Below are positions 1-5,998 of a stretch of DNA of 10,387 nt, piece by piece (the stretch's first letter is position 1; each line of letters opens with the position of its first letter). The notes under the pieces were generated by a model, which made no database searches, was not told the DNA's origin, and saw only the letters and a list, made by a program, of their open reading frames with translations. The translations under genes and the position numbers were made by a program. Source of the DNA: an uncultured Chloroflexota bacterium (GTDB lineage: Bacteria > Chloroflexota > Anaerolineae > Aggregatilineales > Phototrophicaceae); the NCBI GenBank assembly GCA_937974245.1, contig CALJKV010000089.1, forward strand, positions 1-10,387. Reading direction: 5' to 3'.

Positions 1-644
1 TAAGGCACACGGACAAACTCAACGGTTAGATTTTTATCCTCGGCGGATAACACGATATAGCAGGCATCGCGGTTGTTATCTTTAGGTTTGCCCACACTGC
101 CCGCATTGATGATGTGTCGCCCGCTTGGCAGCACCTTATGATACGGCAGATGCGTATGTCCGCACACCAGCACGTCGGCGTCTACCCCGTTCATGATACG
201 TTCGAAATAGTCGTCGGGACGATCCTCAAATAGGTACTCGTTGACCTTACGCGGGCTGCCATGTACCAGCAGCACTTTCAGCCCGCCAAGCCGTACCGGG
301 ATGTGCGCCGGGAGACTCCGCAGATAGGCCTTGTTGTCAGCAGTGGTGTGGGCGTTCGTCCAGGCGATAGACTGTTCGCCGCGCTTCTGGTCGGCCTCCA
401 GCTTGTAGGCACAGCCGCAGTCGGCGCTATCGTTGCCCACGCCTTGATCGTAGTTGCCCATCAGGGTTGGGATACCGCGTTCCCCCACCATCTGAATCAC
501 CTCATTGGGAAAGGTGCCATAACCCACCAGGTCACCCAGGCAGTACAGATTCTCCAAGGCACGTCGTTCCATATCCGCAAAAACCGCTTCAAGTGCCGGG
601 AGATTGCCATGAATATCGCCAAAAGCTGTCAAGGATTCGGTCAA
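1..644 (-). CDS. Calcineurin-like metallophosphoesterase (3' end at or beyond window edge)
   Basis: The translation carries the full metallophosphoesterase motif set in order: GDIHGN near residue 9, GDLVGYG, GNYD, VHGS and GHTH near the C-terminus. These supply the two-metal site of the family, so a soluble cytoplasmic phosphodiesterase or phosphatase is likely. The substrate cannot be told. About 214 codons are present and the reading frame is still open at base 1 (the last two bases read TA), so the protein is complete or nearly so. I chose the TTG start at 644-642 because AGGAG lies 7 nt upstream and the start overlaps the arsenate reductase stop as TTGA, which implies translational coupling. 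No ATG precedes the first motif in this frame. A Cys-Gly-Cys patch (DCGCAY) follows GNYD. Family assignment is firm; a role in arsenic metabolism is inferred only from the coupling. Confidence 0.88.
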   Translation of the reverse strand, partial: MTESLTAFGDIHGNLPALEAVFADMERRALENLYCLGDLVGYGTFPNEVIQMVGERGIPTLMGNYDQGVGNDSADCGCAYKLEADQKRGEQSIAWTNAHTTADNKAYLRSLPAHIPVRLGGLKVLLVHGSPRKVNEYLFEDRPDDYFERIMNGVDADVLVCGHTHLPYHKVLPSGRHIINAGSVGKPKDNNRDACYIVLSAEDKNLTVEFVRVP

Positions 645-1390
645 AGCTGTGCTCCTGTTTTTAACTCGGTCAGGAAATGATGGATGCGGGTACTCAGTCG
701 CTGCGCCGTCTCGGAAAAAGCCTGCCGGCGCTCCACTACATCCTGAATTGCTGATGGGTCGGGGAATCCCCAGTGGATATGCTGGCCGTCGCCGGGGAAT
801 GTGGGGCAGACTTCCCGCGCCCGGTCACAGACGGTAATCACGGCGTCGAATGGCTGCCCGGCCAGTTCATCGAATCCTTTCGAATACTGTGAACGAATGT
901 CAATGCCAAGGGCTTCCATCGTGCGAATTGCCTCCGGGTGGATACCGCCCGGCACACTCCCGGCACTGTGGACGTCAATCTGCTCGCCGCTGAGATATCG
1001 CATCAAGCCTTCGGCCATCTGGCTGCGGGCGCTGTTATGGGTACACACGAACAACACCTTTGGTGTTGACTGTAACGGTACTTCGTCCCCGCCAGCGCCA
1101 CCCATCACAGCCGGATGAATGGCAGCACCGGCTTCCCGGTACAATGCGCCCAGGTAATCCAGGTCGAGGCTGTAATACGTGTCACGCCCGTCGGCTTCGC
1201 TGCGGCGCACCGTCACCAGATGCCCCTCACGGAGCTGCCTGAGGTGATACGACACGAGATTCAATGGATGTTCTACCAACGCCACCAGTTCATTGACGCG
1301 ATAATCGCCAATCGCCAGCGCCCGGACGATCTGCCAGCGCAGGTCGTGCGCCAGCAATTTAAGGATTTTGGGTGGGGATTGGGTTTGCAT
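641..1390 (-). CDS. arsC: ArsR-type HTH / thioredoxin-coupled ArsC arsenate reductase fusion
   Basis: 249 aa with two domains. Residues about 5-90 form an ArsR-like winged helix (LVSYHLRQLREGHLV, then a DGRDTYYSL wing). Residues about 110-245 form a low-molecular-weight-phosphatase-type arsenate reductase. The P-loop CTHNSARS starts at C116; C188 (VCDRA) and C195 (EVCPTFPG) complete a redox triad, and D211 in FPDPS is the general acid. The spacing 116/188/195/211 equals the 10/82/89/105 spacing of S. aureus ArsC, so a thioredoxin-recycled enzyme reducing arsenate to arsenite is expected. The HTH part has no cysteine at all, so it lacks the classical As(III)-sensing CVC motif. GGAG lies 8 nt before the ATG. 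The gene follows acr3 beyond a terminator and is coupled to a metallophosphoesterase. Fusions of this kind are known; what the HTH half senses here is unknown. Confidence 0.93.
   Translation of the reverse strand: MQTQSPPKILKLLAHDLRWQIVRALAIGDYRVNELVALVEHPLNLVSYHLRQLREGHLVTVRRSEADGRDTYYSLDLDYLGALYREAGAAIHPAVMGGAGGDEVPLQSTPKVLFVCTHNSARSQMAEGLMRYLSGEQIDVHSAGSVPGGIHPEAIRTMEALGIDIRSQYSKGFDELAGQPFDAVITVCDRAREVCPTFPGDGQHIHWGFPDPSAIQDVVERRQAFSETAQRLSTRIHHFLTELKTGAQL
652..656 (-). promoter_or_regulatory. Shine-Dalgarno for TTG-started metallophosphoesterase
   Basis: AGGAG on the minus strand lies 7 nt before the TTG at 644-642, inside the last codons of the upstream arsenate reductase gene. It decides the non-ATG start. 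Confidence 0.6.
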
Positions 1391-1407
1391 AGAAAATACT
1401 CCAACTT

Positions 1408-1422
1408 AAATTGGTACAATTT
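1408..1422. promoter_or_regulatory. Perfect palindrome upstream of arsR-arsC fusion, candidate operator
   Basis: AAATTG-GTA-CAATTT is an inverted repeat with perfect 6-bp arms, centred about 25 bp upstream of the fusion gene's ATG, between its ribosome binding site and an AT-rich stretch. The position suits autoregulation by the HTH domain. It differs from the ATTCA-N6-TGAAT sites of the other ArsR in the island. I could not place a convincing -35/-10 pair beside it. Confidence 0.45.
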
Positions 1423-1475
1423 GTTTTGAACTATTTATCATCCGAGCATACCACGCCTACCCGGCCAGAGTCAAG

Positions 1476-1502
1476 CAAAAAGACCATCGGTTAGGATGGT
1501 CT
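1476..1502 (-). terminator. Rho-independent terminator after the permease-acr3 unit
   Basis: On the minus strand an 8-bp perfect stem (AGACCATC / GATGGTCT, loop CTAACC) is followed by a run of T (TTTTTGC). It lies about 180 bp past the acr3 stop and before the arsR-arsC fusion, separating the two transcription units. Confidence 0.8.
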
Positions 1503-1681
1503 CTTCACACTGTCCATAGCGAAATTTGGTCTACACAACCAGGTTGAAAAGATACCCCGTCACAACAATGCTGAAGTGGACTGGCATCAGCCGGACTCGT
1601 GTAGTAGACCTCCCGGTGGGCGAACTACTGCCGCGCATCTGCTAAACCAGATCACTGATGTCATGCACATTTTGCGGTTTT
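1503..1681. other. Intergenic region with a remnant of permease 3' end
   Basis: Bases 1531-1574 repeat the 3' end of the ArsP-like permease gene and would encode the same last residues (IVVTGYLFNLVV and stop) on the minus strand. The remaining roughly 105 bases up to the acr3 stop show no gene I recognise; only very short open frames exist on both strands. It looks like decayed coding sequence, but its parent is not identifiable by eye. Confidence 0.5.
1531..1574 (-). repeat. Direct repeat, copy A (permease 3'-end remnant)
   Basis: 40 of 44 bases match 2795-2838, including an exact 23-base run. Reading frame and TAG stop are conserved, while sequence further upstream no longer resembles the permease. 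The repeat pair brackets acr3. Confidence 0.8.
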
Positions 1682-2770
1682 CTATTGCAGGCGTGACCTC
1701 GCTTGCCAGAGCGCATCATTCGGGTAGAGCCGGCGCCCCAACCAGAGTGACAGATAAACCAGGCTAATCAACGCTGGCACTTCAATAAGCGGGCCGACAA
1801 CCGTTGCTAATGCCTCGCCAGATGCCAGGCCAAATACACCTATAGCAACCGCGATTGCCAGCTCGAAGTTGTTCCCGGCAGCAGTGAAGGAAATCGTTGC
1901 CGTATCCGCATACGAGAATTTCAACAGATAAGAGGCCGCAAACGACAGACTGAACATGATGATGAAATACATCAGAAGCGGGAGCGCGATCCGCAGCACA
2001 TCCGCCGGTTGATTGAGAATGACTTCACCCTTAAGCGAGAACATCATTACAATGGTGAACAAAAGACCGATAATCGCGGTCGGAGATAAGCGTGGCACGA
2101 ATGTTGTTTCATACCAGTTTTCGCCTTTGACACGTGTCAGGATCAGGCGTGTAAGAAAACCGGCGGCCAATGGAATCCCCAGGAAAATCATCACGCTCTT
2201 GGCGATTTCTCCCATTGAAACATCCAGCACAACCGCTGCACCACCAAGCCACTGTGGCACAATCGTCAGGTAGAAATACCCCAACACGGTATACATCACG
2301 ATCTGAAACACGGAGTTGATCGCCACCAGCACCGCTGCATATTCATTGTCTCCACAGGCCAACATATTCCAGATCAGAACCATCGCAATACAGCGGGCTA
2401 ACCCTACCAGGATCAGGCCGGTACGGTATTCCGGGTAATCCGGTAGCAGCAACCAGGCGAGGGTGAACATCAGAGCCGGGCCGATAACCCAGTTTAGCAG
2501 TAATGACGTGCCAGACATCTTCCAGTTAGCAGCCACCTCCGGCATTTTGCCGTATTTGACCTTCGCCAACACCGGATACATCATCCATAAAAGACCGATG
2601 GCAATCGGCAGCGAGACTGTATCCAGTTTGACCGAATCCAGCGCCGGTCCCAACGCTGGAAACAGTTTGCCCAGCGCGATCCCCAGAGCCATGGCCCCAA
2701 AGATCCACAACGGCAAGAAGCGATCCAGGGTTGAAAGTCTGCTAAAGACACTACCTGTCTGTTGGCTCAT
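1682..2770 (-). CDS. acr3: Acr3-family arsenite efflux permease
   Basis: 362 aa and about ten hydrophobic segments, the usual size for bacterial Acr3 (also called ArsB in some genomes). It begins with LDRFLPLWIFGAMALG and contains GLARCIAMVLIWNMLACGD. C127 there fits the conserved, functionally required cysteine of Acr3 proteins. Later, FTAAGNNFELAIAVA contains the conserved glutamate (E303). The protein expels As(III), and possibly Sb(III), across the inner membrane using the proton gradient. It starts 24 bp after the permease stop, so the two are probably co-transcribed; AAAAGG lies very close to the ATG, a modest ribosome site. No ArsA ATPase gene is nearby. The gene sits between two direct repeats derived from the permease 3' end. 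Confidence 0.95.
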   Translation of the reverse strand: MSQQTGSVFSRLSTLDRFLPLWIFGAMALGIALGKLFPALGPALDSVKLDTVSLPIAIGLLWMMYPVLAKVKYGKMPEVAANWKMSGTSLLLNWVIGPALMFTLAWLLLPDYPEYRTGLILVGLARCIAMVLIWNMLACGDNEYAAVLVAINSVFQIVMYTVLGYFYLTIVPQWLGGAAVVLDVSMGEIAKSVMIFLGIPLAAGFLTRLILTRVKGENWYETTFVPRLSPTAIIGLLFTIVMMFSLKGEVILNQPADVLRIALPLLMYFIIMFSLSFAASYLLKFSYADTATISFTAAGNNFELAIAVAIGVFGLASGEALATVVGPLIEVPALISLVYLSLWLGRRLYPNDALWQARSRLQ

Positions 2771-2794
2771 ACCTTTTATTGCGCTCCATTTTCG

Positions 2795-2838
2795 CTAGAC
2801 AACCAGGTTGAAAAGATACCCTGTCACGACAATACTGA
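2795..2838 (-). repeat. Direct repeat, copy B (genuine permease 3' end)
   Basis: Last 44 bases of the permease gene, repeated at 1531-1574 with four mismatches by hand count. Confidence 0.8.
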
Positions 2839-3853
2839 GGGCAACCACGCCGATAAAAATGGCGATCAGGCGTGGCTTCAACACTTTCCGCAGGATAATC
2901 ATTTCCGGCAAACTTAGTGCAACCACCGACATCATGAAGGCCAGCACCGTCCCCAGTGCTGCGCCTTTGCCCAGCATCGCGCTCACGATAGGGATTACCC
3001 CCGCCGCATTGGAATACAAGGGGATGCCGAGCAGCACCGCCGCGGGGACTGACCACCAGGTATCCTGCCCCATGATGCCGGTCAGGGCATCCTCCGGGAT
3101 GAATCCATGAATGAATGCCCCGATTCCGATACCGATGATGACAAACAGCCACACCTTGCCGACAATCTCACGGGTCTTTTCGGCAGCCTCCTCAAACCGT
3201 TCTAACCAGGTCGGTTTCTCCTCAATCAATCCGACTGCCACTCTGTTCGCCCGAACTTGGAAAACAAACTCCTCGACATAACGCTCCAGCTTCAACCGCC
3301 CCAGGATCATCCCGGCAACAACACCGATGACGACACCAGAAACCAGATACATCAGCGCCACCTGCCAGCCAAACAGCCCCAGCAGCAGCACAAAAGCCAC
3401 CTCGTTCATGATGGGCGAGGTGATAAGGAACGAAAACGTGATTCCCAGCGGAATACCCGCCTGGACAAAACCGATGAATAGGGGCACCGACGAACACGAA
3501 CAGAACGGCGTAATCGCCCCAAACAGCGAGGCCATCACATTGCCAACGCCTGCGCCGCGTTTTTCCACTACCGCCCGCACCCTTTCCGTATTGATAAAGG
3601 TCTGCGCCAGCGTGATGAGAAAAATCATTCCGGTCAGCAGCAGCAGAATCTTGGGGACATCGTAGATGAAGAAGTTGAGTGACTGCCCTACCGCACTCTC
3701 GCGGCTCAGTCCGAGCAGCGTATACGTCAGCCAGTCCGCGATAGGTTGCAGGTTGTTGTAGAGTATCCCCCAGACCAGCGCCAACAGCCCCACCAACAGG
3801 AAGGCGCGGCGATCCGTGTTAATCTTCGGAAAATGCTGTGTATTGGTAGCCAT
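2795..3853 (-). CDS. arsP: ArsP/DUF318-type permease (organoarsenical or related efflux)
   Basis: 352 aa membrane protein with about eight hydrophobic segments and a hydrophilic central loop around residues 190-230. The family signature TPFCSCSS lies at residues 115-122 (C118, C120), followed by SPIMNEVAF. Characterised ArsP relatives export trivalent organoarsenicals; others of the DUF318 family have no defined substrate, so the symbol is tentative. An ATG 24 bp further upstream (3877) is open, but it lies inside the ArsR-type inverted repeat and has no Shine-Dalgarno. The ATG at 3853 has AAGGTG 4 nt upstream and gives MATNTQHFPK, so I prefer it. The gene leads a two-gene unit with acr3 under its own operator. 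Its 3' end is partly duplicated downstream of acr3. Confidence 0.87.
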   Translation of the reverse strand: MATNTQHFPKINTDRRAFLLVGLLALVWGILYNNLQPIADWLTYTLLGLSRESAVGQSLNFFIYDVPKILLLLTGMIFLITLAQTFINTERVRAVVEKRGAGVGNVMASLFGAITPFCSCSSVPLFIGFVQAGIPLGITFSFLITSPIMNEVAFVLLLGLFGWQVALMYLVSGVVIGVVAGMILGRLKLERYVEEFVFQVRANRVAVGLIEEKPTWLERFEEAAEKTREIVGKVWLFVIIGIGIGAFIHGFIPEDALTGIMGQDTWWSVPAAVLLGIPLYSNAAGVIPIVSAMLGKGAALGTVLAFMMSVVALSLPEMIILRKVLKPRLIAIFIGVVALSIVVTGYLFNLVV

Positions 3854-3864
3854 ACTACACCTTG

Positions 3865-3882
3865 TATTCAGAAACATGAATA
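3865..3882. promoter_or_regulatory. ArsR operator candidate, permease-acr3 unit
   Basis: TATTCA-GAAACA-TGAATA is an inverted repeat with 6-bp arms just upstream of the permease ribosome binding site. Over 19 bases (3866-3884) it matches the site at the arsR promoter with a single difference (18/19). The two-copy conservation in intergenic DNA argues for a shared repressor. A clear -35 box is not seen next to it; TTTATA within 3881-3888 (minus strand) could be the -10. Confidence 0.7.
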
Positions 3883-3891
3883 TAAAATGGC

Positions 3892-3921
3892 GAAGATAAA
3901 GCCCTGCCGGGTGACAGGGCT
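3892..3921 (-). terminator. Hairpin terminator after the thioredoxin-like gene
   Basis: On the minus strand a 7-bp stem AGCCCTG / CAGGGCT with an 8-nt loop is followed by TTATCTT. It lies 13 bp after the thiol-protein stop and before the permease operator. The T-tract is interrupted, so termination may be partial. The plus-strand tail is also T-rich. Confidence 0.55.
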
Positions 3922-3934
3922 GTTTGTTCTGTTG

Positions 3935-4183
3935 TTAGGCTGACGCGCGCTCGTGCGCCCAGGACACGATCTGGTCGTGTTTGGGGATTCTGCCGCTGGA
4001 CAGGACTTCTTCGTTCATGACCAGCGCCGGGGTACTCATCACACCATAGGCGGCAATATCGGCAAACTCCGTCACTTTGACGAGTTCATAACCAATACCC
4101 GCCTCGTCCAGGGCAGCGCGTGTTTCGCGTTCCAATCGCTGGCAGTTGGGGCAGCCCGAACCTAAAACCTTGACTTGCAACAT
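3935..4183 (-). CDS. Small thioredoxin-like redox protein (CPNC)
   Basis: 82 aa, MLQVKVLGSG then CPNC at residues 11-14, a helix (RLERETRAALDEAGI), then GVMSTPALVMNEEVL with the cis-proline TP at residues 51-52. This is the layout of the small archaeal/bacterial thioredoxin-like family (thioredoxin_3). It would act as a cytoplasmic dithiol reductant. The frame is open further upstream into arsR, but the start at 4183 has AGGAGAG 7 nt upstream and gives the family's normal N-terminus. It lies 16 bp after the arsR stop, so the two form one transcript. Such proteins often accompany DUF318 permeases; here it could also reduce the redox triad of the ArsC fusion. That partner role is inference. Confidence 0.88.
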   Translation of the reverse strand: MLQVKVLGSGCPNCQRLERETRAALDEAGIGYELVKVTEFADIAAYGVMSTPALVMNEEVLSSGRIPKHDQIVSWAHERASA

Positions 4184-4199
4184 GGTCTTGCTCTCCTGA

Positions 4200-4544
4200 T
4201 TATCCAATTTCGGCGATAAGCACCGTCGAACAAGCCGGACAGGTACAACCTTCGAGGATTTCCAACCCACTCGAATCGTGCGTTCCATACAGCAAATCGA
4301 GAACATCCGCCGCCTGTTCATTCACGAGGCTATAGAACACCTGCAAGCCATCTTTGCGGGACTCGACCAGCCCGGCATCGCGCAGCACCATCAACTGCTG
4401 AGAGATATAGGCCTGCCGTTTGCCCAACAGTCTTTCGATGTGGCAGACACAGGTTTCACCCCGGCGCAACATATCCAGAATGTGCAGCCGTACCGGGTGG
4501 CCCATCACTTTGAGCAGGGCGGCATGATTCATGTACTTGTTCAC
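4200..4544 (-). CDS. arsR: ArsR/SmtB-family metalloid-responsive repressor
   Basis: Winged-helix repressor of about 114 aa. The motif ETCVCHIERLLG carries the CxC pair of the classic arsenic-binding helix, followed directly by the recognition region KRQAYISQQLMVLRDAGLV and wing RKDGLQVFYSL. A second cluster, GCTCPAC, lies near the C-terminus. It should repress in the absence of As(III)/Sb(III) and release on binding. The frame is open to an ATG at 4562, but that codon lies in the operator, about 10 nt from the expected transcription start. A GTG at 4544 has GGTGAT just upstream and is preferred; ATG 4532 is another option. First gene of the arsR-thiol protein unit. Likely autoregulated and also acting on the permease-acr3 unit. 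Cadmium or another soft metal cannot be excluded as ligand. Confidence 0.88.
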   Translation of the reverse strand: MNKYMNHAALLKVMGHPVRLHILDMLRRGETCVCHIERLLGKRQAYISQQLMVLRDAGLVESRKDGLQVFYSLVNEQAADVLDLLYGTHDSSGLEILEGCTCPACSTVLIAEIG

Positions 4545-4560
4545 GGGATCACCCAAATAC

Positions 4561-4576
4561 ATTCAAAAACATGAAT
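4561..4576. promoter_or_regulatory. ArsR operator candidate at arsR promoter
   Basis: ATTCA-AAAACA-TGAAT inverted repeat lies directly downstream of the -10 box and so over the expected transcription start, a classic repressor position. It matches the site at 3866-3881 and onward at 18 of 19 bases. Confidence 0.72.
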
Positions 4577-4578
4577 AT

Positions 4579-4607
4579 AGTATACACAAGCCACAAGAAT
4601 AATGCAA
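4579..4607 (-). promoter_or_regulatory. Sigma-70-type promoter of arsR
   Basis: On the minus strand TTGCAT (4607-4602), a 17-bp spacer and TATACT (4584-4579) form a near-consensus promoter. The operator follows immediately. No convincing terminator lies between the ribokinase stop (4631) and this promoter, so read-through from the ribokinase is possible. Confidence 0.7.
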
Positions 4608-4630
4608 GCACCAGGTATGCCGGTGAAGCG

Positions 4631-5557
4631 TTACCCCCTGCGTTCCAGCAATTCGTCTACTTCGTTGCGATAAGGCATACTGGCCGCTGCGCCGGGCCGG
4701 GTCACGGAAACCGCCGCCGCCGCGCCAGCGAATGCCAGGGCCTCCGGCAGTTCCATACCCTCCGCCAGGGCAACCGCTAACCCAGCATTGAAGGCATCCC
4801 CCGCGCCCACCGCATCCATTACATTCACCTTATAGGCACTGCTGCTGCCCTGTCCCGCCCGCCGGAACCAGGCCGCGCCCTGCGAACCTAATGTGACCAC
4901 TACTGTCTGCTTTTCTGAGCTTAAAAGGGAACGTGCCGCATCGGGCACAGACAATCCTTGATTGCCGGTCAGGGTTTGTAGTTCAGTCTGGTTAGGCGTC
5001 AGATAATCGGCCAGCGCCAGCATGTTGGTGGGCAGTGGCACCGCCGGAGCAGGATTCAGGATCGTAATCACGCCAGCTTTTTTGGCCGCACGCAGGGCAT
5101 ATTCCACCGCATCAAGGTTGGTTTCGAGCTGTACCATCAACACGTCGGCACTCTCTATCACCGCCGCCGCCGCATCAATATCGCCGTGCGTCACCGCGAG
5201 GTTGGCACCCAGCGCCACCATGATGATATTCTCGCCCGATTCCTCAACGGCAATCGAGGCGATACCGGTTGCCCGAGTGGAGTCCCGACTCACATAATCG
5301 CTTTTTACCCCCTCTTTTTGCCACAATTCAAAACCGATGTTGGCGAACGAATCAATTCCAACCCGCCCGACGAAAGTGACATCCCCGTCCAGGCGGGCGG
5401 CGGCCACAGCCTGGTTCGAGCCTTTACCACCAGGGCCGGTGGCGAAATGGCGTCCCGAAATGGTTTCACCAGGAGCGGGTAAACGATCAACATACATGAC
5501 CAGATCAGCGTTAAAACTGCCGAGTACTACGATTTTAGGGCGCGTCATTGAGACCAT
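4631..5557 (-). CDS. rbsK: Ribokinase (PfkB family)
   Basis: 308 aa, the normal ribokinase length. Phosphorylates D-ribose to ribose 5-phosphate with ATP in the cytoplasm. Visible motifs: sugar-site GGKGSNQAVAAARL at about 43-56 (PfkB signature 1), NPAP at 168-171, TPNQTE at 187-192, TLGSQGA at 222-228, and DAVGAGDAFNAG at 248-259, with D254 as catalytic base. GAAAAVSVTRPGA near 278-290 fits the monovalent-cation region. The ATG at 5557 directly follows an in-frame TGA, so no longer start is possible; ATG 5548 is an alternative. GGAG lies 12 nt upstream. No ribose transporter or ribose repressor gene is adjacent, so the pathway context is missing. A related PfkB sugar kinase is the main alternative, but GSFNADLVMYVDRLPAPGET is typical ribokinase. 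Confidence 0.92.
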   Translation of the reverse strand: MVSMTRPKIVVLGSFNADLVMYVDRLPAPGETISGRHFATGPGGKGSNQAVAAARLDGDVTFVGRVGIDSFANIGFELWQKEGVKSDYVSRDSTRATGIASIAVEESGENIIMVALGANLAVTHGDIDAAAAVIESADVLMVQLETNLDAVEYALRAAKKAGVITILNPAPAVPLPTNMLALADYLTPNQTELQTLTGNQGLSVPDAARSLLSSEKQTVVVTLGSQGAAWFRRAGQGSSSAYKVNVMDAVGAGDAFNAGLAVALAEGMELPEALAFAGAAAAVSVTRPGAAASMPYRNEVDELLERRG

Positions 5558-5584
5558 TCAGCGTTTTGCTCCAGGTTGGGGCAA
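5558..5584 (-). other. Possible 8-codon leader ORF before ribokinase
   Basis: A strong ribosome site AAAGGAGGT (5600-5592) stands 34 nt before the ribokinase ATG, too far to serve it, but 7 nt before a TTG at 5584. From there the frame reads PQPGAKR and stops at a TGA directly abutting the ribokinase ATG. A 6-bp hairpin (GGTTGG / CCAACC, 5574-5579 with 5589-5594) holds the TTG in its loop. It may be a coupling leader or chance. Confidence 0.25.
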
Positions 5585-5636
5585 AGCGCCAACCTCCTTT
5601 CAGATTAGAACAGAGCGATAGATCAAGATAAAATCC

Positions 5637-5642
5637 ATTATA
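5637..5642 (-). promoter_or_regulatory. Candidate -10 box for ribokinase
   Basis: Perfect TATAAT on the minus strand, about 80 nt before the ribokinase ATG, in the gap after the acyl-CoA dehydrogenase fragment. No good -35 hexamer at 16-18 bp, so this is weak. Confidence 0.35.
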
Positions 5643-5650
5643 GGGGCGTT

Positions 5651-5947
5651 TCATCCCCCAAATTCCTGCAAGACCTTGCGTGCGATCACCAACCGCAGAA
5701 TCTCACTGGTGCCCTCGCCGATTGTTATCAGGCACTGGTCGCGGTAAATGCGCTCAACCGGAAATTCGCGGCTGTAGCCGTAGCTCCTATGTATCTGGGT
5801 GGCATTGCGGGCAGTTATTTCTGCAACTTCCGTCGCCAGCAATTTACCTATCGCGGCTGCTTTACTAAAGTCCCCACCCTGCTCATAATCGCGCACCCAT
5901 TCGCCGCACCTCAACCACCGGGTACTGGCGCTTATCATACACATCAT
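5651..5947 (-). pseudogene. 3' fragment of an acyl-CoA dehydrogenase gene
   Basis: From DFSKAAAIGKLLATEVAE to the stop, the translation (about 75 residues) parallels the C-terminus of the intact acyl-CoA dehydrogenase at 7887-9038, including YGYSREFPVERIYRD and GEGTSEI with the catalytic glutamate. By hand, about 181 of 215 bases match without gaps (5660-5874 against 7892-8106). Upstream of that the similarity fades (ISASTRWLR against IDAARLLVW), and the N-terminal and middle domains are absent because the TPR gene ends at 5999. Changes such as Gly to Arg in IHRSYGYS and a lost Arg in YRDQCL suit relaxed constraint. No start with a good ribosome site is seen. It cannot be a working dehydrogenase; whether a short peptide is made is unknown. 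Confidence 0.85.
5660..5874 (-). repeat. Direct repeat, copy A (ACAD 3' end)
   Basis: About 84% identical, gap-free, to 7892-8106. Same orientation; the pair brackets the TPR/SH3b gene. Confidence 0.85.
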
Positions 5948-5998
5948 CTGTAGGCCAAGGCCAACATCCCATCCAATCCGTCTTCTCCCCTCTGCAGA

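Noticed and set aside
641..1390. The arsR-arsC gene as a frameshift or assembly fusion
   Set aside because: The linker is a continuous reading frame, both domains are intact, and such fusions are known.
1533..2838. acr3 as a composite mobile element with terminal repeats
   Set aside because: The repeats are coding 3' ends, not transposon ends. No transposase, inverted terminal repeats or target-site duplication was seen.
2751..3152. 133-aa minus-strand frame across the permease/acr3 junction
   Set aside because: A shadow of the permease in another frame, with no recognisable domain.
4184..4321. N-terminal extension of the thiol protein (128 aa form)
   Set aside because: It overlaps the arsR coding end, has no domain similarity, and the internal ATG at 4183 has a clear AGGAGAG.
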